Shown here piece by piece: positions 19,463 to 27,227 of a DNA stretch of 64,000 nucleotides. A model generated the notes under the pieces. It did no database searches. It was not told the origin of the DNA and saw only the letters and a list, made by a program, of their open reading frames with translations. The position numbers were made by a program, and so were the translations under genes. This stretch comes from CAZSDU01 sp964605775 (lineage in GTDB: Bacteria; Bacteroidota; Bacteroidia; Bacteroidales; FEN-979): contig CAZSDU010000001.1 in assembly GCA_964605775.1 (NCBI GenBank), positions 186,001-250,000 of the forward strand, written 5' to 3'. Position 1 is the stretch's first letter. Every line of letters starts with the position of its first letter.

Positions 19463-19535
19463 CAGAAAATGTTTAAGAATAATGTTACAATCATGGGGTC
19501 AGATAGTCAAATCCATTGAATCCGTCTCCGAAAAT

Positions 19536-22500
19536 TTATCTCAGGATTATCAGTTTTTGAACCATCACCTCGTCCTTTGATCTGAGGATGAGATGATATG
19601 TTCCTTGTTTCATACCTGAGAAATCAAGCTGATATTGCTTCTCCCCATGTAACGAACCAGCAAATATTTCTTTTCCGCTGAAATCCATTACCCTGATTTC
19701 AAAGTTAAGGATTTCATTATTTTTACTCATCAGATAAAAAATTCCCGGAGTCGGATTTGGATATATCCTGATCTTCCCTTCCTGGATGTCCGGGATGGAT
19801 ACCGTGGAAGCATCCTGTGTAAGTGTCACTTTGACGATGGGCAAACCGGGTGCTTTCACCCGAATGGTATCTACCCGTGGAACATACGTGAAATTCTCTT
19901 CATAACTGGCCATGATGGTTCCATTTCCGCTGCCGGCTGGAGTGACTGCACACCATGACTCATCGCTGCTAACAGTCCAGCTTGTATTGGAACTTACCGA
20001 AAAATCTGCTGTGCCGGGCAGGGCTTCAACATCCTGGTTGTATGGCGATACGGTTAAGGTCGCTGTAGTGGTTCCGATGATTAAAATATCATCTAAACAA
20101 ACTCCGTAACCTCCTTTGGCATTGCCTTCAAAAGCCAGCTGAAACTGATCGGAAACGCCCAGTAATGGGATGGTCTGTTCGGTCCAGGATGCTACTGATT
20201 GGGTATAATTCATCAAGGTGATCCAAGGATCAGCGGGAGAAGTACGATAATAAACGATCAGGTTGTCTTGCTTGCTTCCCCATTTTTCCATATACAACCA
20301 GAATTTCAGTTGCACCTCTACATACATAGAGAGATCATAAACCGGGCTGATCAATTTGTTTTTATGGGAAGTGGTCGACTCGTCTTTCAGGAGGGCATTG
20401 AGGCTGCCTGTATGGGCAGAGGCAGGATGTCCCGATCCGCTACCCATCCCGTTCCCCTGAACAAAACGCCATACCGGATCTGAATTTTCCTCCGACCAGC
20501 AGTTTGGACGAAGGGTGTCACTTTCGAAACCCTCAGAGAAAGGAAGGTCGTTATAAATACCGCAAAGTGTCATGAATTTAAGGTCGTTCCCATAATAAGT
20601 TCCATTTCCGTTCGTGGCATAGGCCCGAACATGATAGGTGGTTCCTGAGGACAAACCTTCTAACGGGGAAACAAAACTGCCGGTACCTGATCCGGTTGTG
20701 GTATGATTCCCGTTGATATCCGGGTTCAGTGCGATACCCCAGCACACACCCCGGGCGACGACAGCAGATCCACCGTCGGCCGTGACATTTGCACGAACGA
20801 CTGCAGCGTTAAGCGCTATGTTACTTACAGAAGAAGTAACCACCACGGCTGCTCCGGGGATGAAAGTCATGTCAGTGCCTTCAGTAAGTCCCTCCGCATT
20901 TTCTCCAACAAGACGGAAATGATAAGTGGTATCGATATAAAGTCCGCTAAGGCCTGCAGTCACTCCCAGGCTGGAGGTTCCGGAGCCGGCTGAGGTTGGG
21001 GTTGTGGAATTCCCATAACTGACCGTGGTCCCCCATTCAAAATGATAAGTAGTGGCCAGGCCATTGGGATTAATTGAACCGTTCAGGGTGGCAGAAGTCT
21101 CTGTTACTCCTGTGGCTGACTGAGTGATCACAGTCGGATTATTGGCGAATTTAAAGGCAGCGATCTTTGTCTTTCGGGACTGCCCGCTTCCGATATATTC
21201 AGTGGTAAACCAAAACGTCTTGTCATCACCGGGATCAACTGACATGAGTGAATAATCTCCCCAGCGGTTATAGGAAGTCTGAGCGTTAGCTCCGGCTTCA
21301 ATGACCGTCTCCGGAATATCCAGCAATCCGTTCCCTGTATTATATGCCGTCGAACTCTGACCACAATAATAAATACTCGGGTAAATGCTTGTACTCGAAA
21401 CGGAATAACCGAGGGCGATCTGTCCGCTCCCATTCAGCATGATACTTCCCATCCATCTGTTTGCAGCATCCGGTGCATAAGTACCTGTTTGCCTGACGGA
21501 CCAGCTTCCACCTGTTTTCCTCAATTCATACCATCGTATCCCGGCATGATCTGTACCGTCAACATCCACCGTATGACAACATACAATGGTCTGGTAGGAT
21601 CCGAAGTTACGGTATTGGGGAACATTCATGATCACCTGTGGAATGGCATCCAGTTTGCGGGTGGTTCCCGGTTGGGGAATATTATCCCAGGAGGATCCAA
21701 AATTAGAGTCGAAAGGCAATACGCTCAATTGCTGGGAACGTACGAATGTCGAAGCCGTTGGGACGGTCCAATTAACGGCCAGTTCGTAAATCCATAACTG
21801 ATCGCTTCCGCCGCCAAAGGCATCATCGTTAAACGCGATGTACATACCGGGGGTTCCTGTGGGTGCAAATGTCCCATCATTATCAACAGGAGGAACACAC
21901 ATGAATCCGTCAACAGAAGAGGGACGGTAAGGATTGTCAAAGCCAACCGACTGAGCCGTTTGTCCAAGCAACATCTTAGAACGCTCAAAAACGTAAATAT
22001 CCTTGCCCGAATTATTGTTATCCCCCATATAATATCCATCCCTCCAGACGCTGAACTTCGGATAATCAGGCATTGAAGCGACCTGAAAAGAATATGTGTA
22101 CCATGTGCCTGTTGGATCGTTGGTGGTGGATACGGCCATTAAAATATAATCCGTGGACCCAGAAATCGAAAATTCGGTGGCCAGCCAACGGTCAGCCTGC
22201 TCATCATAAAGGATAATGGGATCGCCGTCATTGTAATTTGAACCGGGGACACCGCCAAAAATCAAATTCATATTGGTTGGACCGGCAACAAGAGATCCTG
22301 TCTTGGTATAAATGGCATAAACACAGTTGATGGTCTGCATGAAATGATCGGGGCCTGCCACACCGTTGCAGTCAGGCGGAAAATAAGGGGAGTCCTGACC
22401 ATTGAAATTAACAATAGGGCCAGAAGGCTGATGGGTCGTACCCATGGTTTGCTGCCATGCCGGATCCGGACCCTGGGGTAAGGCAGTAGAGGCATAAGGA

Positions 22501-22724
22501 TAGGAACGAAAGCGAAGCTGCTTATTTCTTTCCTTTTGCTCTGCCCTGGATTGTAATTGCTGAAATTCTGCATCGGTGATCCTCGGAAGGTCGCGTAAGG
22601 GTTTACTGATCCCTAAAAAAGTACCTGTCCCGATTTCGCTGGGATGAACCGGAATATCTTGGGATTGAAGGCCTGTCAAAGAAATACTTAGGATAAAAAA
22701 AGAAAGTAGAAAAAATCTTTTCAT
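19536..22724 (-). CDS. T9SS-secreted modular protein, one-BACON paralogue of the 12793-16776 product
   Basis: A 1062-residue protein with the same order of modules as the larger gene two positions downstream: signal peptide (1-21), conserved N-terminal region (about 70-520, with CNGVAGPDHFMQTINC and YPKFSVWRDGYYMG), two fibronectin-III-like modules (about 525-710), the choice-of-anchor-J module (about 715-880), then a single BACON domain (about 885-970) and a type A T9SS domain (IYPNPTPGIF, ending QKLIILR). The difference in length from the paralogue is mainly three BACON copies. It is the first gene of the minus-strand set and has a TAnnTTTG element upstream. Function is probably surface binding; not established. 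Confidence 0.83.
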   Translation of the reverse strand: MKRFFLLSFFILSISLTGLQSQDIPVHPSEIGTGTFLGISKPLRDLPRITDAEFQQLQSRAEQKERNKQLRFRSYPYASTALPQGPDPAWQQTMGTTHQPSGPIVNFNGQDSPYFPPDCNGVAGPDHFMQTINCVYAIYTKTGSLVAGPTNMNLIFGGVPGSNYNDGDPIILYDEQADRWLATEFSISGSTDYILMAVSTTNDPTGTWYTYSFQVASMPDYPKFSVWRDGYYMGDNNNSGKDIYVFERSKMLLGQTAQSVGFDNPYRPSSVDGFMCVPPVDNDGTFAPTGTPGMYIAFNDDAFGGGSDQLWIYELAVNWTVPTASTFVRSQQLSVLPFDSNFGSSWDNIPQPGTTRKLDAIPQVIMNVPQYRNFGSYQTIVCCHTVDVDGTDHAGIRWYELRKTGGSWSVRQTGTYAPDAANRWMGSIMLNGSGQIALGYSVSSTSIYPSIYYCGQSSTAYNTGNGLLDIPETVIEAGANAQTSYNRWGDYSLMSVDPGDDKTFWFTTEYIGSGQSRKTKIAAFKFANNPTVITQSATGVTETSATLNGSINPNGLATTYHFEWGTTVSYGNSTTPTSAGSGTSSLGVTAGLSGLYIDTTYHFRLVGENAEGLTEGTDMTFIPGAAVVVTSSVSNIALNAAVVRANVTADGGSAVVARGVCWGIALNPDINGNHTTTGSGTGSFVSPLEGLSSGTTYHVRAYATNGNGTYYGNDLKFMTLCGIYNDLPFSEGFESDTLRPNCWSEENSDPVWRFVQGNGMGSGSGHPASAHTGSLNALLKDESTTSHKNKLISPVYDLSMYVEVQLKFWLYMEKWGSKQDNLIVYYRTSPADPWITLMNYTQSVASWTEQTIPLLGVSDQFQLAFEGNAKGGYGVCLDDILIIGTTTATLTVSPYNQDVEALPGTADFSVSSNTSWTVSSDESWCAVTPAGSGNGTIMASYEENFTYVPRVDTIRVKAPGLPIVKVTLTQDASTVSIPDIQEGKIRIYPNPTPGIFYLMSKNNEILNFEIRVMDFSGKEIFAGSLHGEKQYQLDFSGMKQGTYHLILRSKDEVMVQKLIILR

Positions 22725-22772
22725 GGTCTATGTATAAAAGAAACTTGATCGTTCATGGTTTGAAATGCCATG

Positions 22773-22780
22773 CAAAGATA
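22773..22780 (-). promoter_or_regulatory. -7 element TATCTTTG for the T9SS cargo operon
   Basis: On the minus strand TATCTTTG is a full match to TAnnTTTG, 48 bp before the ATG at 22724. I see no TTG at the expected distance, so this is a -7 call only. Confidence 0.45.
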
Positions 22781-22800
22781 AAGAAAAACCATGTTTTATG

Positions 22801-22808
22801 TATATTTG
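22801..22808 (+). promoter_or_regulatory. -7 element TATATTTG for the dCMP deaminase
   Basis: TATATTTG matches TAnnTTTG, 31 bp before the ATG at 22840, and lies 20 bp from the opposing minus-strand element, making a compact divergent promoter region. No clear -33 element. Confidence 0.45.
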
Positions 22809-22839
22809 CTGAAACGTTGGGTTTTAATTTTTTCAATCA

Positions 22840-23328
22840 ATGGAAAACAAGCAAGGAAGGCCATCCTGGGATGAATATTTCATGGAAATAGCCGGAACGG
22901 TAGCTAAGCGTGCCACCTGCGACAGGGGAAAAAGCGGATGTGTCATCGTGCGCGACAAACAGATACTCGTCACAGGATATGTTGGATCTCCCAAGGGCTT
23001 GCCCCATTGTGACGAAGTAGGACACTTGATGAAAAAAGTGCTGCATGAAGATGGCCATATCACCCAGCATTGTATGCGTACTGTTCACGCGGAGCAGAAT
23101 GCCATATGTCAAGCTGCCCGGCTGGGAATTTCCTTGGAAGGAGCTACCCTTTATTGCCGAATGACCCCTTGCCGGACCTGTGCCATGCTGATCATCAATT
23201 GCGGGATCGTAAGGGTAGTCTGTGAAAGAAAATACCATGACGGTACAGACTCAGAAGAGATGTTTGGCCTTGCCGGAGTTTCCATAGAATACGTTCACGA
23301 TGAAATCCAGCAGTACGAAAAACAGTAA
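22840..23328 (+). CDS. CMP/dCMP-type deaminase (ComEB-like dCMP deaminase)
   Basis: A 162-residue cytosolic zinc deaminase that would convert dCMP to dUMP for thymidylate synthesis. The zinc and proton-shuttle motif HAEQNA and the second zinc site PCRTCAMLI are intact, and the N-terminal SWDEYFMEIAGTVAKRATC block is characteristic of the dCMP deaminase/ComEB subgroup rather than of tRNA adenosine or cytidine deaminases. Length is normal. It is monocistronic as far as can be seen and convergent with the cold-shock gene. Confidence 0.9.
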   Translation: MENKQGRPSWDEYFMEIAGTVAKRATCDRGKSGCVIVRDKQILVTGYVGSPKGLPHCDEVGHLMKKVLHEDGHITQHCMRTVHAEQNAICQAARLGISLEGATLYCRMTPCRTCAMLIINCGIVRVVCERKYHDGTDSEEMFGLAGVSIEYVHDEIQQYEKQ

Positions 23329-23343
23329 GTCCGGTTAAAATGG

Positions 23344-23372
23344 CAAAAAAAAAGCTTCACCGGAGTGAAGCT
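23344..23372 (-). terminator. Rho-independent terminator of the cold-shock gene
   Basis: An 8-bp stem pairs AGCTTCAC (23353-23360) with GTGAAGCT (23365-23372) around CGGA. The A-run at 23345-23352 gives the U-tract on the minus strand, 29 bp beyond the stop of the cold-shock gene. It may also slow plus-strand transcripts of the deaminase. Confidence 0.8.
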
Positions 23373-23400
23373 AAATAGCATTATCGGGTGTGTGGCCAGC

Positions 23401-23592
23401 TTAAGCTCGCTTAACATTAACCGCGTTTAATCCTTTTTTTCCTTCCTGAAGATCGAAAGTTACATCATCACCTTCACGAATTTGATCGATAAGGCCTGAA
23501 GCATGAACAAAATGTTCTTTTTCAGAACCTTCTTCTTTAATAAATCCAAAACCTTTCGATTCATTAAAGAACTTTACTTTACCATTTTTCAT
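23401..23592 (-). CDS. Cold-shock-domain protein (CspA family)
   Basis: A 63-residue single-domain nucleic-acid-binding protein, start chosen at 23592 (MKNGKVKFF) because the eight residues upstream do not belong to the family. RNP1 is KGFGFI and the RNP2-like segment is EHFVHAS. Such proteins bind single-stranded RNA or DNA and act as RNA chaperones, often during cold adaptation. It lies 66 bp downstream of a DEAD-box helicase on the same strand, a natural functional partner in unwinding structured RNA. It has its own promoter in that gap and its own terminator. Confidence 0.92.
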   Translation of the reverse strand: MKNGKVKFFNESKGFGFIKEEGSEKEHFVHASGLIDQIREGDDVTFDLQEGKKGLNAVNVKRA

Positions 23593-23613
23593 AATATAAT
23601 TTAAAAATATTGG

Positions 23614-23646
23614 CAAAGATAAGGCTTAATTTTAACATAATTACAA
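23614..23646 (-). promoter_or_regulatory. Promoter TTG-N22-TATCTTTG for the cold-shock gene
   Basis: On the minus strand TATCTTTG (23614-23621) is preceded by TTG (23644-23646) with 22 bp between. Transcription would start near 23607, leaving a short AT-rich leader before the ATG at 23592. The cold-shock gene can therefore be expressed without the helicase. Confidence 0.6.
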
Positions 23647-23658
23647 TTTTTCTTAAAA

Positions 23659-24867
23659 TTACTTTTTCCGGCGATAATTCTCCCGGGGACTGTATTGTCT
23701 TGATGAACGAGATTTCCGGGGATCATACGGAGGGGATTCACCCAGATGAACCGGAACCACTGCTTTATACACTTCCTTCTCCAAAAGGGTTTCGATGGCT
23801 GAAAATTTGCCCTGATCTTTTTCACCGATCAAGGTGATGGCTACCCCGCTGGCTGCAGCCCTGGCTGTACGCCCGATGCGGTGAATATAATCCTCGGCAT
23901 CATGAGGTACATCAAAATTGATGACCATATCTATATCCTCCACATCGATTCCCCTTGAAAGGATATCCGTCGCAACAAGAATGTTCTTCTCGCGGTTTTT
24001 AAACCCGTTCAGTACTTTTTCCCTGGTCTGCTGATCCAGATCAGATGAGATATCCTCCGCTGCCAGTCCGGCTTTACGTAGGGCCGTACTGACTTCCCGG
24101 GTCTTGCTTTTGGTGGAACAAAAAATCAGGATGATCCTGTTCTGTTGATTTTGCATCAGGTAGCTAACCAGGGGGACTTTCTGTCGGTCATAAACCACAT
24201 AGGCCAATTGAAGGATACGTTCGGCCGGTTTCGCCAGGGCAATGCTGATTTCCACCGGATCTTTAAGGATTTTTCTGGCCAAATCGCGGATTTCTTTAGG
24301 CATAGTGGCTGAAAAAAGCAAATTCTGACGCTGTTGCGGAAGAAAAGATATAATTTTTAGAATATCATCATAAAAACCCATGTCGAGCATGCGGTCAGCT
24401 TCATCAAGAATCAGGTAGGTCAAACCCGAAAAATCCACATACCCCATATTTAGATGCGCAATCATTCTGCCGGGAGTACAAATGACCACCCCTGCACCCT
24501 GGGTGAGGGCCTGCTTTTCACGCGAAAAAGAGGCGCCATCTGTGCCTCCGTAAACCGCAATGGAACTTACCGAAGTATAATAGGAAAGCCCTTCCATGTG
24601 TTGATCAATCTGAACAGCCAGTTCCCTCGTCGGGACAATCACCAGGGCTTTGATGTGATCATCTCCACCAGAGCTAATGATTCTATGAATGATGGGAAGC
24701 AGAAATGCGGCCGTTTTCCCCGTACCGGTTTGTGCCGATGCAATCAGATCATGGCCTTGAAGGATCACCGGAATGGTTTTATCCTGGATGGGAGTGGCGT
24801 TTTCATACCCAAGGGCCGCAATGCCTTCAATCAACTGCGGATGAAATCCAAATGCTGTAAATTTCAA
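23659..24867 (-). CDS. DEAD-box ATP-dependent RNA helicase (RhlE-like)
   Basis: A 402-residue RNA helicase with all core motifs in order: the Q motif region (FGFHPQLIEGI, ATPIQ), motif I ASAQTGTGKT, Ia PTRELA, II LILDEADRM, III LFSATMP, V ATDILSRGIDV and VI HRIGRTARA. After the helicase core is a short basic tail rich in Arg, Ser and Tyr (DPRKSRSSRQ, ending ENYRRKK), typical of RhlE-type proteins acting in ribosome assembly or RNA decay. It is followed by the cold-shock gene. I prefer a generic name because RhlE, DbpA and CsdA cannot be separated safely without a tree. Confidence 0.9.
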   Translation of the reverse strand: MKFTAFGFHPQLIEGIAALGYENATPIQDKTIPVILQGHDLIASAQTGTGKTAAFLLPIIHRIISSGGDDHIKALVIVPTRELAVQIDQHMEGLSYYTSVSSIAVYGGTDGASFSREKQALTQGAGVVICTPGRMIAHLNMGYVDFSGLTYLILDEADRMLDMGFYDDILKIISFLPQQRQNLLFSATMPKEIRDLARKILKDPVEISIALAKPAERILQLAYVVYDRQKVPLVSYLMQNQQNRIILIFCSTKSKTREVSTALRKAGLAAEDISSDLDQQTREKVLNGFKNREKNILVATDILSRGIDVEDIDMVINFDVPHDAEDYIHRIGRTARAAASGVAITLIGEKDQGKFSAIETLLEKEVYKAVVPVHLGESPPYDPRKSRSSRQYSPRENYRRKK

Positions 24868-24894
24868 AATATAATGTGTTTAAAGGGAAAAGTA

Positions 24895-24902
24895 CAAAGG
24901 TA
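24895..24902 (-). promoter_or_regulatory. -7 element TACCTTTG for the DEAD-box helicase
   Basis: The minus strand reads TACCTTTG, a full match to TAnnTTTG, 27 bp before the ATG at 24867. No TTG is found at the expected -33 distance. Confidence 0.5.
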
Positions 24903-24949
24903 CTACTCCTTGACGGATATTAAATGCTTTTAGGATTTTGGAAGGATGA

Positions 24950-25315
24950 TTATTCCTGAACCTTGACACTATCGACCAGAAATTTTGTATCCCCCTGCCA
25001 GGGAAGCACACCGTTCATTTCCCGGTAATGAACCACGACCATGTATCCTTCCAGGTGGATCAATTGATCAACAACATGTTTATCCGTCACAGAAAAGTGG
25101 AATTTCTCAGAAGCCAGCGGGACATTCTTATTGCTTTGAACACTGCTCAGGATAATCTCTCCTTCATATGTTTTGAAAATATTCCCCTTGTGGGAAAATT
25201 TCTGAAATAGTCCAGCCCGATAACCTTCACTGTAAGTATAAAAAAACTTCCAGTAAATAAAACCACCTAGAAAAACGATAACAAGGAAAAGGGTGATAAA
25301 AAGGAACTTTTTCAT
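24950..25315 (-). CDS. Small membrane-anchored protein of unknown function
   Basis: A 121-residue protein with one N-terminal transmembrane segment (about residues 4-24, FLFITLFLVIVFLGGFIYW) and a soluble beta-rich remainder (YSEGYRAGLFQKFSHKGNIFKTYEGEI). The YSEGYRAG/KG(N/W)xFKTYEGE pattern looks conserved and I associate it with a Bacteroidota family often annotated only as hypothetical; no function can be assigned. It has its own well-formed promoter and is not obviously part of the isoaspartyl-peptidase operon upstream. Confidence 0.75.
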   Translation of the reverse strand: MKKFLFITLFLVIVFLGGFIYWKFFYTYSEGYRAGLFQKFSHKGNIFKTYEGEIILSSVQSNKNVPLASEKFHFSVTDKHVVDQLIHLEGYMVVVHYREMNGVLPWQGDTKFLVDSVKVQE

Positions 25316-25338
25316 GGGTTTAAAATTGATAATTCATC

Positions 25339-25371
25339 CAAAAATATATCAATTACACGAATATTATTCAA
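25339..25371 (-). promoter_or_regulatory. Promoter TTG-N22-TATTTTTG for the small membrane protein
   Basis: TATTTTTG on the minus strand (25339-25346) with TTG at 25369-25371 and a 22-bp spacer. The -33 element overlaps the last codons of the isoaspartyl peptidase gene. The start codon at 25315 is 23 bp downstream of the -7 element. Confidence 0.6.
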
Positions 25372-26386
25372 AAATATTAAGCGATTTTTCTCCGCTTGAT
25401 TTAACAAAGCCTCTGAACATGGCATTGGTATTGTATGGAAAGGCAATATTGCCTGCATAATCTACCGCAATTAATCCTCCATCTGCCCCCAGAGATTTCA
25501 GCTTCTCCATGATTTCAAAAGAGGCTGCGTCCTCAAGGCTCATTCCTTTGTACATCATCAGGGCAGATACATCATAGGCCACCATCAGACGCATAAAGTA
25601 TTCTCCGTGACCGGTACAGGAAACCGCACACATGCCATTGCGGGCATAGGTCCCTGCACCAATGATGGGTGTATCCCCGACCCTGCCTTTGATTTTATTC
25701 ATCATTCCACCCGTAGAAGTAGCAGCAGCAAGGTTCCCGTTCAAATCAAGGGCAACAGCTCCCACCGTACCCTTAATCTCATCTTTCGCCTTTTTCCAGG
25801 CTTCTTTTCGCGAGGGGGTAATAAAATAAGAAGGATCCACGATTTCCAGTCCATGTTTGGCTGCAAATTGATCAGCGCCTTCACCCACCAAAAGTACATG
25901 CCGGGTATTTTCCATGACAGCTTTTGCCGCCAAAACAGGATTACGGATGGTTGTCACGCCGGCTACAGCTCCCGCCATTCCTGTTTTCCCGTCCATCACG
26001 GAAGCATCCAGCTCAGCCACGCCATGAATATCAAGTACCGCTCCCTTGCCGGCATTGAAAAGGGGACAGTCTTCCATAAACCTGACGACTGCCACTACGG
26101 CATCCAGGCTGCTTCCTCCATGCTTCAGAATGTCGGAACCCAACTGCAATCCCTCATTCAGCTTGAATATATACTGGTTCTGGATTTCAACCGGCATATT
26201 TTCTTTGGGAGGTCCTCCAGCACCGCCATGAATAACCAGAACCCATTGTTTGTTCGCAACCTCATCCGGCAAAGCAGTGAGCCGGCTGGCGAAAACCTGT
26301 TGGTCTTCCTGGGCGGAAAGGGAAAGACAGAAAAAAAATAAGAGCAGAAATCCGATCAAATATAAAATCTTGTTTTTCTTCATCAT
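25364..26386 (-). CDS. Isoaspartyl peptidase/L-asparaginase (Ntn-hydrolase type)
   Basis: A 340-residue exported precursor (signal peptide about 1-25, ending SLSAQ). The family self-cleaves before a threonine that becomes the nucleophile; here it is Thr207 in IKGTVGAVALD, and the following STGG and GDTPIIGAGTYA segments form the substrate pocket as in E. coli IaaA. It removes isoaspartyl residues from peptides and has side L-asparaginase activity, probably in the periplasm. The gene is 4 bp after the TauE-like transporter and behind an amino-acid permease, so the three genes form a likely operon for amino-acid or peptide use. Confidence 0.92.
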   Translation of the reverse strand: MMKKNKILYLIGFLLLFFFCLSLSAQEDQQVFASRLTALPDEVANKQWVLVIHGGAGGPPKENMPVEIQNQYIFKLNEGLQLGSDILKHGGSSLDAVVAVVRFMEDCPLFNAGKGAVLDIHGVAELDASVMDGKTGMAGAVAGVTTIRNPVLAAKAVMENTRHVLLVGEGADQFAAKHGLEIVDPSYFITPSRKEAWKKAKDEIKGTVGAVALDLNGNLAAATSTGGMMNKIKGRVGDTPIIGAGTYARNGMCAVSCTGHGEYFMRLMVAYDVSALMMYKGMSLEDAASFEIMEKLKSLGADGGLIAVDYAGNIAFPYNTNAMFRGFVKSSGEKSLNIFE

Positions 26387-26390
26387 GACG

Positions 26391-27173
26391 CTATAAAATT
26401 CGTTTGATAAGCAAGGTAAAGTTAATCAATCCCGAGATTTGCAGGATGGTAAGTATAACGGATAGCAAAATAACAGCCCGGATAAATCCACCTCCTTTTT
26501 TCACCGCCATATAGGAAGCAAGCAGAGCACCAATGATACTGCCCACTGAAAGGATCAGTCCATAAAGATAGTTCACCTTCCCGTCAATGATAAACACCAG
26601 CAAAGCAAAAATGGCATAAAAGAAAACGATGAGATTTTTTACTGCATTGGCTTTGACCAGATCATAACCAATACCAAGCATCAAAGCCATCAGCAGAAAA
26701 TATCCAACCCCAACCTGGATAAAACCACCGTAAACCCCAACAAAAAAGAAAACCAGATACTGCCACCAGTGAAGCGGTTTTGAAAGTAAACCAGGGTTTT
26801 CTTTCATCCAACGATCGGGTCGATAAAACAGAAAAAATACCATTAGCAACATGGCAATGATCATTGCGATTTCCACCACTTTTTCATTGACATCAACGGC
26901 AAGATAGGCACCCAGGACAGATCCCACTGTAGCCGGAATTCCAATCCAGACAGGGCGCATAGAGTCGAACATCTTCTGACGTGTAAAACTGCCCACAGAT
27001 GAAAGCGTCTGGAAAAAGATGCTGATCCGGTTAGTGCCATTGGCAATATTGGCAGGTAAGCCCAGCAGGATCAACAGGGATAAACTGATCACTGACCCTC
27101 CACCGGAAAGGGTGTTGATGAAGCCGACAAAAACACCGGCGATAATGATGAGGATAATTTCTGTTAGTGACAT
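26391..27173 (-). CDS. TauE/SafE-family membrane transporter
   Basis: A 260-residue integral membrane protein with about eight hydrophobic helices. The N-terminal GFINTLSGGGSVISL and the internal repeat GVYGGFIQVGVGYF mark the two halves of the TauE/SafE (PF01925) fold, whose members move sulfite, sulfonates or other organic anions. The substrate is unknown. The gene sits between an amino-acid permease (54 bp upstream) and the isoaspartyl peptidase (4 bp downstream), so export or uptake of an amino-acid-derived anion is possible but speculative. Confidence 0.87.
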   Translation of the reverse strand: MSLTEIILIIIAGVFVGFINTLSGGGSVISLSLLILLGLPANIANGTNRISIFFQTLSSVGSFTRQKMFDSMRPVWIGIPATVGSVLGAYLAVDVNEKVVEIAMIIAMLLMVFFLFYRPDRWMKENPGLLSKPLHWWQYLVFFFVGVYGGFIQVGVGYFLLMALMLGIGYDLVKANAVKNLIVFFYAIFALLVFIIDGKVNYLYGLILSVGSIIGALLASYMAVKKGGGFIRAVILLSVILTILQISGLINFTLLIKRIL

Positions 27174-27227
27174 AAAAATATCGATAAAGAAAACTCCTTG
27201 GTTGTAAACAAGAAAGAAATGTAATCA

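Noticed and set aside
25607..26341. A 244-codon plus-strand ORF
   Set aside because: It is wholly antisense to the intact isoaspartyl peptidase gene and has no protein-like features; it is a shadow frame.
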